Shown: piece by piece, positions 15,399 to 22,193 of the stretch | How positions within the stretch are numbered: position 1 is the first letter of the stretch | How the letters are laid out: the number at the start of each line of letters is the position of its first letter | Assembly (NCBI GenBank): GCA_023411815.1 | Contig: JAEYOJ010000013.1 | Coordinates: forward strand, 1 to 28,491 | From: Pseudomonadota bacterium | Lineage (GTDB): Bacteria; Desulfobacterota; Desulfovibrionia; Desulfovibrionales; Desulfovibrionaceae | Direction of reading: 5' to 3' | Length of the DNA: 28,491 bases | Made by a program: the position numbers and the translations under genes | The notes under the pieces: model-generated | The model's database searches: none | What the model was told of the DNA's origin: nothing | What the model saw: the letters and a program-made list of their open reading frames with translations, nothing else

Positions 15399-16655
15399 CT
15401 ACAAGCTGGTCAGGCAACCCATTTCTGCGGCAACCAGATCCTCGTATGATTCGCGGCGGCGAGCCAGAATAGCCTTGTCTCCATCGACCATGACCTCGGC
15501 TGCCCGGGGCCTGGAATTGTACTGGGAGGACATGGCAAACCCATACGCGCCAGCGGAGAAGGCGGCCAATAGTTCCCCGGACTCCACACCCGGCAGTTCA
15601 CGGTCCCGGGCCAGGAAGTCGCCCGACTCGCAGATTGGCCCAACCACGTCCACGTTTATATTGGCCCTTTTGTGCTCGACCACTTCCGCAATGCGATGGA
15701 ATGAACCGTAGAGCGAGGGGCGCACCAGATCATTCATGGCCGCGTCCACTATGACAAAGTTCTTGCTGGGAGTGGATTTGGTGTAGAGCACCTTGGTGAC
15801 AAGAATGCCTGCATTGCCGGCGATGACGCGTCCAGGTTCAAGGATGACCGTGAGCGGGAGGTCCTTGAGACGTTCCGTGAGAGCCTTGCCAAAAGCTTCT
15901 GGATGCGGGGGCTCTTCTTCGTTGTAGGTGATGCCTAAACCGCCGCCTAGGTCGAGATAACGGATGTCGATACCCATTTCCCTCAGTTTTCCGTAGAACT
16001 CCACTAGCTTGTCGAGGGCTTCAAGGAACGGATCGATGCTGGTCAGCTGAGAACCGATATGGCAGTCAATGCCCACTGGTTCGATTCCAGGCAAATCCTT
16101 GGCCATTTTGTAGGTTTCCAAGGATGTTTCCATGTCCAGGCCGAACTTGTTCTTCTTCATGCCCGTGGAGATATAAGGATGCGTCTTGGGATCCACATCG
16201 GGGTTGATGCGCAGGGAAATACGCGCAGTACGGGAGCTTTCGCTGGCGATGGCGCTTATGGCTCTCAGTTCCTCACGCGATTCAACATTGAACATGAGAA
16301 TGCCCGCATCCAGCGCCTGGCGGATTTCTTCAGGCCGCTTACCCACACCGGAGTAAACGATCTTTTCGGGAGATACTCCAGCCTTGAGGGCTCGATGCAA
16401 CTCGCCGCCAGAGACGATATCCATGCCAGCTCCCAGACTGGAGAGGAGTCGCAGCACGCATAGGTTGGAGTTGGCCTTGACCGAGTAGCAGGTGATGTGG
16501 GGCAAGGCGGAGAAGGCGGAGTCAAAGGCCTGAAAATGCCGGCTTAATGTAGCCTTGCTGTAGACATAAAGAGGCGTGCCGAACTGCCGAACCAGATCAT
16601 CCACAGGCACGTCCTCGGCATGCAAGCGGCCGTTGCGGTATTCGAAATGGTGCAT
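15399..16655 (-). CDS. lysA: Diaminopimelate decarboxylase
   Basis: A 418-residue fold-III PLP enzyme that makes L-lysine from meso-diaminopimelate. Evidence: PLP lysine K60 in CYSVKANSN, VSGGELHRAL, YSGVGKRPEEI, the substrate-binding HIGSQL, glycine-rich GGGLGITY, EPGRVIAGNAG, the active-site cysteine in GPICESGDFLARDR, and GAYGFAMSSQYNSRPR. AAGGAGT stands six bases before the ATG, inside the end of the preceding lipoprotein gene, which stops two bases upstream; translation is probably coupled. lysA is last in the operon that begins with the HIT gene at 21814. The pathway fits with dapL in this window, which makes LL-diaminopimelate. Confidence 0.97.
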   Translation of the reverse strand: MHHFEYRNGRLHAEDVPVDDLVRQFGTPLYVYSKATLSRHFQAFDSAFSALPHITCYSVKANSNLCVLRLLSSLGAGMDIVSGGELHRALKAGVSPEKIVYSGVGKRPEEIRQALDAGILMFNVESREELRAISAIASESSRTARISLRINPDVDPKTHPYISTGMKKNKFGLDMETSLETYKMAKDLPGIEPVGIDCHIGSQLTSIDPFLEALDKLVEFYGKLREMGIDIRYLDLGGGLGITYNEEEPPHPEAFGKALTERLKDLPLTVILEPGRVIAGNAGILVTKVLYTKSTPSKNFVIVDAAMNDLVRPSLYGSFHRIAEVVEHKRANINVDVVGPICESGDFLARDRELPGVESGELLAAFSAGAYGFAMSSQYNSRPRAAEVMVDGDKAILARRRESYEDLVAAEMGCLTSL

Positions 16656-16657
16656 GG

Positions 16658-17098
16658 TTACTCCTTGGGATTGCTGGAAACAGCATCAGCGGACATGACT
16701 GGCCCGACAATGGAGTCGTCTGGCCGCAGACGGGTGGACCCCGTCAGCCGCCACCTGTAATGTCGGTCGGGGTCAAGGCCGCAATAGCTCAGTGAAAGAA
16801 TGTTATCCTTCAACAAAAGCTGAGGATCTCCAGGTAAATACTCGATACGCTGGTCGGGCGAGAATGGGCAATCAAGGCATGCGTCGGAATCCTCTATCTG
16901 CAAAAACAGAGCGCGGACGGATTCGGTATTGCCTTGCAGCTCCGAGTTCACCAGCAGGCATTTCCCTTGGCGGCTGGCTTGGACCTGAGCAAAGGAGAAG
17001 GATTCCTCCGCAAGGTCTGGCCGGGGCCATTTCTTATTTCCGCAAGATAAAGAGAAAGCCAGGATGGCCATCAGTACCACAAGGGGGCAATTTCTCAT
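16658..17098 (-). CDS. Putative small lipoprotein between mutS and lysA
   Basis: A 146-residue protein with a hydrophobic N-terminal segment (PLVVLMAILAFSLS) that ends at C19, followed by GNKKWPRP. This looks like a lipoprotein signal, although the residue three before the cysteine is serine rather than leucine. The mature part contains CLDCPF and pairs of beta strands near the end (YRWRLTGSTRL), consistent with a fibronectin-like fold, but I recognise no family. Its ATG overlaps the mutS stop by four bases (ATGA), and lysA starts two bases after its stop. A short lipoprotein gene next to lysA is also common in other Proteobacteria (the YifL/LptM type), but this one is much longer and probably unrelated. 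Confidence 0.8.
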   Translation of the reverse strand: MRNCPLVVLMAILAFSLSCGNKKWPRPDLAEESFSFAQVQASRQGKCLLVNSELQGNTESVRALFLQIEDSDACLDCPFSPDQRIEYLPGDPQLLLKDNILSLSYCGLDPDRHYRWRLTGSTRLRPDDSIVGPVMSADAVSSNPKE

Positions 17099-19749
17099 GA
17101 GCCTGATTCCCCGTCAATGCGGTTTTTCCAGGTTTGAAGGAGGTTTAATGCATCGAGCGGCGTCAGGCGATCGACCTTGATCTCCCGTAACTCCTTGAGC
17201 AGAGGATGGTCCAGGGGAGCTTGCGGCGTTGTCATCCTGACTGGCTTTTCACTCAGGCCCGGCAATAATGTCTGGCAGGATATGCTCCGCGGAGGAACGG
17301 CCGCATCTGCACTTTTGGCGCGCTCAAGTTCGGAGAGTATTTCTCGCGCCCGTCGCACCACGCTGTCAGGCACGCCTGCCAGCCGAGCGACCTCAATGCC
17401 GTAACTGCGGTCCGAGGGGCCAGGCACCAAGCGTCGCAGAAAGATGATGTCGCCTTTCCACTCTTTTATGGCCACAGTGTAATTACGTACTCCGGGAATG
17501 CGTCCTTCCAGGGCCGTAAGCTCATGATAATGCGTAGCGAAGAGGGTGCGGATGGCCCCCTTGCCTCGGCGGGTGAACTCTTCCACCACGGCCCAAGCCA
17601 AGGCCAGACCGTCAAAGGTGCTCGTCCCCCGGCCTATCTCGTCCAAGATAACCAAGCTGCGCATGGTGGCCTGGCGCAGGATGCGCGCAGTCTCCATCAT
17701 TTCGACCATGAACGTGGACTGTCCTTGGGCCAAGTTGTCAGATGCGCCGACGCGGGAGAATATTCGATCAACGAGACCGATTTCCGCCTCCGAAGCGGGC
17801 ACGCAGGATCCCATCTGAGCCATGAGGCAGATGATGGCGGACTGACGAAGTATGGTTGATTTACCGGCCATATTCGGGCCCGTGATAAGCATGAGCCGGC
17901 AGAATTCGTCCAAGCGAAGGTCGTTGGGGATGAAGTTCCCCCGGCCTTGGACCTGTTCGACCACCGGATGTCGGCCTCCTTTGATGCGCAGTTCCAAGCC
18001 TTCGTGCAGCTTCGGCCTAATCCACTCGTTGCGTCTTGCGACCTCGGCCAATGACTGCCAGTAGTCAATTAACGCCAGGGCCTCGGCCATGATCATGAAA
18101 CGCGGCCTGGCTTGGGCCACGGTTTCGCGTACCTTGAGAAAAATTTTGTATTCCAGGAGCTTACGCTTTTCCGCAGCCGTAAGAATTTTCTCCTCCAGTT
18201 CCTTGAGGGCTGGAGTTACGTACCTTTCGGCATTGGCCAGGGTTTGGCGGCGAATGAAATGCTCGGGCACGCGATCATGCGCAGCCTTCGAGAGTTCCAG
18301 ATAGTATCCGAAGACCCGGTTGTAGCCCAACCTGAGCTTGGGCAGCCCGCTTGCGCGCTGCTCCTCCTCCAGGAGTTCCTTGAGCTTGGCCTCTCCATGC
18401 TCGCTCAACTCGAGCAGTTCGTCCAATTCGGGGTCGAATCCGAACTTGATCAGATTCCCTTCGGTGATCACCGGAGGAGGGGCATCGGACAAAGCGCGAT
18501 CGAGCAAGTCGCGTATGTCTTCCAGGTCGTCCCATGCCGAGAGGATCCTCGCGGCTTGCGTCGGCAGGTCATGTCCCGGTGACGCCAGCACCTGCCTGAG
18601 TTCCGGCAAGACGGCCAAGCTTTCACGCAGGGCTAGGTAGTCCTTGGGTGCCGCGCGTCCCAAGAAAACGCGCGTAGACAGGCGTTCAAGATCGTAAATC
18701 CTTTCCAGGGCCATGCGCAGGCTTCCGCGCTGCTCATCGTCCGAAAAGAGCCAAGCCACGGCCTCTTGTGTCGCCAGGATGGGCGCCAGCATGCGCCAGG
18801 GCTGTCGAAGTCGCGATTCCAGCAACCTGCCGCCCATGGCCGTCAGGGTTTCGTCCAGCACGTGCCGCAACGTCCCGCGGCCTGTCTTGCCATCCAGGCG
18901 GCGGAACAACTCCAGATTGCGTTCGGTCACTTCGTCCAGGATGAGGTGATCGCCCAGATTGAGCGGGCGAAAGGTGCCCAGGTGACCAAGTTCATCATGC
19001 CTCTGCGTCTGACGCAGGTAGGACAGGAGAGCGCCGCAGCAGCGCGCCAACTCGGGCTTGTCTTCGAGATCGAGCACCGAAAGGTCCGCCACTCCCTGCG
19101 CCTTGGGCACTTCACGCTTGGCGGCGGCCAGATCAAAGGCGGGCAGAGCAGGAATCCTGTTAATCTGCCCGACGGCCTCGGCATATTGGGACGGGACCTC
19201 TTGACCCAAAGGCAGTAGCAGTTCGCGAGGTCCGAGTTTGGCCGTCCATTGCCAGAGGATTTCGGCGCGGCGACTGGACAGGCCGCTCCATTCACCGGTG
19301 GAAAAATCGACCCAGGCCAGAGCGCCGGAACCCTTGTCAGCATCCCACCACAATGCGGCCAGATAGTTGTGCGATTTGGATGCGAGATTTGCGTCCTCCA
19401 CCACTGTGCCGGGCGTGAGCACGCGGGTTACGGCTCGACGTACCAATCCTTTGGCCTGTTTCGGGTCTTCAACTTGGTCACAGATGGCGACCCTGTAGCC
19501 TTTTTCCAGGAGTTGGGTCAGATAGCCATCCACGGAGTGGTGAGGCACACCGCACATCGGCACTTTGGCTTCGGAATTGGGATTGCGGCTGGTCAGGGCG
19601 ATTTGCAGCTCGCGGGCCGCGATCTGGGCGTCCTCAAAAAATACTTCATAGAAGTCGCCCATGCGATAGAAAAGCAAGGCATCCGGGTATTCCTGCTTGA
19701 TACCCAGATACTGCTCGAACATGGGCGTGAGCTTGAGGGTGGAAGACAT
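17095..19749 (-). CDS. mutS: DNA mismatch repair protein MutS
   Basis: An 884-residue MutS of normal size that recognises mismatches and small loops. The N-terminal mismatch-binding motif GDFYE (F33, E35) lies in LLFYRMGDFYEVF. The connector, lever and clamp regions follow (LRQPW, then RLGYNRVFGYYLELSK). The ATPase has Walker A GPNMAGKST, the signature region FSRVGASDNLAQGQSTFMVEM, Walker B VILDEIGRGTSTFDG and the ATHYHELTAL switch. The C-terminal end PLDALNLLQTWK is also typical. No clear ribosome-binding site precedes the ATG; the gene begins 26 bases after lapB and may rely on coupling. It overlaps the next gene by four bases. Confidence 0.98.
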   Translation of the reverse strand: MSSTLKLTPMFEQYLGIKQEYPDALLFYRMGDFYEVFFEDAQIAARELQIALTSRNPNSEAKVPMCGVPHHSVDGYLTQLLEKGYRVAICDQVEDPKQAKGLVRRAVTRVLTPGTVVEDANLASKSHNYLAALWWDADKGSGALAWVDFSTGEWSGLSSRRAEILWQWTAKLGPRELLLPLGQEVPSQYAEAVGQINRIPALPAFDLAAAKREVPKAQGVADLSVLDLEDKPELARCCGALLSYLRQTQRHDELGHLGTFRPLNLGDHLILDEVTERNLELFRRLDGKTGRGTLRHVLDETLTAMGGRLLESRLRQPWRMLAPILATQEAVAWLFSDDEQRGSLRMALERIYDLERLSTRVFLGRAAPKDYLALRESLAVLPELRQVLASPGHDLPTQAARILSAWDDLEDIRDLLDRALSDAPPPVITEGNLIKFGFDPELDELLELSEHGEAKLKELLEEEQRASGLPKLRLGYNRVFGYYLELSKAAHDRVPEHFIRRQTLANAERYVTPALKELEEKILTAAEKRKLLEYKIFLKVRETVAQARPRFMIMAEALALIDYWQSLAEVARRNEWIRPKLHEGLELRIKGGRHPVVEQVQGRGNFIPNDLRLDEFCRLMLITGPNMAGKSTILRQSAIICLMAQMGSCVPASEAEIGLVDRIFSRVGASDNLAQGQSTFMVEMMETARILRQATMRSLVILDEIGRGTSTFDGLALAWAVVEEFTRRGKGAIRTLFATHYHELTALEGRIPGVRNYTVAIKEWKGDIIFLRRLVPGPSDRSYGIEVARLAGVPDSVVRRAREILSELERAKSADAAVPPRSISCQTLLPGLSEKPVRMTTPQAPLDHPLLKELREIKVDRLTPLDALNLLQTWKNRIDGESGS

Positions 19750-19775
19750 TTACGCGTTCGGTAATGTATGCTTTG

Positions 19776-20912
19776 TCAGTCGGTTAAGAGCATGCGGTAG
19801 GCTATGGAATGCCAGCTTCCGCATCGCGCACAGACGAAAAATAGCTGGCTTTGCTTCAAACCGCAAACCCCGCAGGCGAAGCGCTTAACGGATCTGGCCT
19901 TACTGATGAAGAACTCTAATTGGCTGCGGAACAATGGGGATAGATTCTGGTCCTCAAGCGATAATCCCAGCAAGTCAAGTCGTGCCGGCCAGAACGTGGG
20001 ATCCAGCAGAAGTGCTCGCTCAAGCCATGTACCAGCTTCCTGATGTCGGCCGATGAGAGTCAGGATGTGAGCGCCGTAATAATGAAGTAGTATTTCGCCG
20101 CTTCTGGATTCCAACTCATCGAGTACGGCTGACAGGAGTTCTGTCTCCATCTGGGAGAGCGCCACCATCCTGGCGTTGGCGGAGTCAGGCAAATGTCCCT
20201 TCGTGGCATGCCTCAAGAGTCCTTCCAAAAGGACAAAGCTCAGCTCTGATCGGACATGGCCAAGCGCATCCGAGAGTGCCTTGCGCAGCCTGTGCTTGTC
20301 GCCAGCATCATACTCGCGTGTCAGCTGGACAAGCCAGGCTTCGAGGCTTCCTGAATACACCCGCAGGGCCTTCTTGAGTGCCTTCTTGCCTTGCGCTTCC
20401 AGACCCTTGTCGAACAGTTCGCGCGCGAACTGCACCAGGTAATGGGCCTCCGCTTGGGGATGGCCGAGCTGAGAATAGAGTTCAGCCGCCTGTTCCCAGT
20501 CTCCGCCATCGGCGGCCAGCTTGGCCAGCTCGTTCAGAATCAGCTTGTTTCGCCCTCCCAGCGCCTTGGCTTCTTCCAGAGCAGCACGGGCGCGATCTAT
20601 GAACCCGGCGCGTTTGTAGTCGCGGCCGAGTTCATAGAGAGCCTTGGTCTTGAACTCCTTGTCCAATCCAGGTCGGACGATGAGATTGTTTCGTATCTGA
20701 ACGGCGCGTTCTATCTCGCCCTGAGAGCGATACAGATTGCCCAGGGCGAGATAGATCTCTACCGAATCGGGGTTGTTCTTGACCACTCGGCTGAGTTCCC
20801 CGATAGCCGCCAAAGTATCCTGAGAAGGCGGCACTTGCCCCTCGCCGAGATGCTTCATGGTCTCGGAGTGCAGTTCAGGCTGTTTGGTCTTTCGCCTGAA
20901 TAACCAGAACAT
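19776..20912 (-). CDS. lapB: LapB/YciM-like tetratricopeptide-repeat protein
   Basis: A 378-residue protein made of TPR helices (for example SVEIYLALGNLYRSQGEIERAVQIRNNL, given here in two parts: SVEIYLALGNLYRSQG and EIERAVQIRNNL) that ends in a rubredoxin-like zinc ribbon with two CxxC pairs (FACGVCG and FVCARCGSWHS). This is the layout of LapB, which in E. coli controls LPS synthesis through FtsH-mediated breakdown of LpxC. Unlike the E. coli protein it has only a very short hydrophobic start (MFWLFRRK) instead of a membrane helix, so it may be soluble or held at the membrane by LapA. The ATG at 20912 fits a GGGG site; the TTG two codons earlier is less likely. lapA ends 13 bases upstream. 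Confidence 0.87.
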   Translation of the reverse strand: MFWLFRRKTKQPELHSETMKHLGEGQVPPSQDTLAAIGELSRVVKNNPDSVEIYLALGNLYRSQGEIERAVQIRNNLIVRPGLDKEFKTKALYELGRDYKRAGFIDRARAALEEAKALGGRNKLILNELAKLAADGGDWEQAAELYSQLGHPQAEAHYLVQFARELFDKGLEAQGKKALKKALRVYSGSLEAWLVQLTREYDAGDKHRLRKALSDALGHVRSELSFVLLEGLLRHATKGHLPDSANARMVALSQMETELLSAVLDELESRSGEILLHYYGAHILTLIGRHQEAGTWLERALLLDPTFWPARLDLLGLSLEDQNLSPLFRSQLEFFISKARSVKRFACGVCGLKQSQLFFVCARCGSWHSIAYRMLLTD

Positions 20913-20925
20913 AATCAACCCCGTT

Positions 20926-21303
20926 TTACGTTCCGGATTCTACCTTGCTTTCTGGAGAAGCCGCATAATGCTCTTCGCTGACGGCGGGATACGTCTCCTG
21001 CAAGGGAAGGTTGCGCAAGGAGTTAACTTCTTGCTCCAGTTTGCTTATTTGCGACCTGCAGGCGCGCAGCTGGTTGGCAAGGCGCAGCCTCTCGATAAAG
21101 AAGTAGAGCAGGGTCAGCACGCCGCCGATAAAGAAAGCTGCGACAAGAATGAAATAGAGCGGCATTTGCATGGAGCGCCAGACATTTCCGAACATATCGA
21201 GTTGGAACTGGATACCTGTGTTGAGGATTTCGGTGTTCTGCTGAAAGAAGATAAGTAGGATGGCGATGAAAACGAGCAGGGCTAGGATCTTCAGGAAACG
21301 CAT
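20926..21303 (-). CDS. lapA: LapA-domain (DUF1049) inner-membrane protein
   Basis: A 125-residue protein with two membrane helices (about 4-20 and 49-68) and a C-terminal cytoplasmic coiled coil (RLANQLRACRSQISKLEQEV), the LapA/DUF1049 layout. LapA and LapB work together in LPS assembly control in E. coli. AAGGAGGAG lies directly before the ATG at 21303; longer frames upstream lack such a site and run into the HIT gene. It lies 22 bases after the HIT gene and 13 before lapB. The segment between the helices (FQQNTEILNTGIQFQLDMFG) is the conserved N-terminal LapA part. The exact role in this organism is inferred from gene order. Confidence 0.88.
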   Translation of the reverse strand: MRFLKILALLVFIAILLIFFQQNTEILNTGIQFQLDMFGNVWRSMQMPLYFILVAAFFIGGVLTLLYFFIERLRLANQLRACRSQISKLEQEVNSLRNLPLQETYPAVSEEHYAASPESKVESGT

Positions 21304-21325
21304 GGGCTCCTCCTTGGCGCTGGGA

Positions 21326-21814
21326 TTAATTGCGTGAAGTTTCGAAGTAGGGTTTGAGCCTGCTGTAGGTAGCCGCAAGATGATCGGGAATGACCCTGGT
21401 TTCCCCAAAAACGGCCATGAACGATGCATCGCCGTTCCAGCGGGGAACAAGCTGGAAATGCAGGTGTGCGGCAATACCAGCCCCTGCGGCTTCACCCAGA
21501 TTCAGCCCGGCATTGACGCCCTGTGGGCGCATGGCCTCTCTGAGCACGGACACGCAACGGGTGACATTGTCCATTACCTCTTGCCTTTCCTCCGCCGTCA
21601 AATCTGTCAGACAACTCACATGGCGGTAGGGAGCCACCATGAGATGGCCATTATTATAAGGATACTTGTTCATGATCACATAGCACAGCCTGCCTCGTGC
21701 GAGAATCTTGCGCTCCTCGTCCTCGGCCGTATGACTCGGCACGCAGAAAACGCACTCGTCTGGTTTAGGGCCGAGAATATAATTCATTCTCCATGGTGCC
21801 CAGAGCACGTCCAC
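21326..21814 (-). CDS. HIT-family hydrolase/transferase (HxHxQ type)
   Basis: A 162-residue histidine-triad protein. The fold is clear: WAPWRMNYI and a possible zinc pair C21/C24 in CVFC, then NKYPYNNGHLMVAPYRHV, LREAMRPQGVNAGLNLG and the active-site motif HLHFQLVPRW (H117, H119, Q121). The WAPWR start and PRWNGD end place it with the Ap4A phosphorylase-like HIT group, which splits or makes diadenosine polyphosphates. The third position of the triad is glutamine, as in GalT-type transferases, instead of the usual histidine. The gene starts with GTG at 21814, eight bases after AAGGAGG, and is first in the six-gene operon ending with lysA. Confidence 0.9.
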   Translation of the reverse strand: MDVLWAPWRMNYILGPKPDECVFCVPSHTAEDEERKILARGRLCYVIMNKYPYNNGHLMVAPYRHVSCLTDLTAEERQEVMDNVTRCVSVLREAMRPQGVNAGLNLGEAAGAGIAAHLHFQLVPRWNGDASFMAVFGETRVIPDHLAATYSRLKPYFETSRN

Positions 21815-22193
21815 TTGCTATTCCTCCTTGCGCAGCATTTGTTCGACTCGACTCAACGCCCAGCCAAATCAATTAGGAAATACGCCTCGAAGCAAGAACG
21901 CTTGCGACGACGATACCTTGTCAATCTATGGACCAGTCGGCTCGGGATAGATATCCCAGCCACCGCAATCTCCATGGCAAGGCCAGACAGCGTGGCGATG
22001 TTCAGCTTTGCGACACGAGCGTCCCGCTTGGCAAGCGTGCATGTCCATCCAAAGCCCACCCCTGCGCATGATTACCTGCGCTTCCACGATGGCTACGGCG
22101 TGTGCTCGGTCCAAGGCATCCCGCCTCAGCCTTCTGTCAGGCAAATCACAACTGCATCTTACTACACAGCTTGGCGTGCAAGGGCAAGGATGA
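21815..22193 (-). other. Leader/intergenic region before the HIT-lysA operon
   Basis: About 380 bases between the end of the DHH/CBS/poly(A)-polymerase gene and the HIT gene. A 68-codon frame (21853-22059, GTG start, minus) and an overlapping frame reading ALDRAHAVAIVEAQV look partly protein-like, but neither has a good ribosome-binding site, and they are in different frames. They could be parts of a frame-shifted small gene; I cannot name it. No clear promoter boxes or terminator were found, although one promoter for the operon is expected here. Confidence 0.3.
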
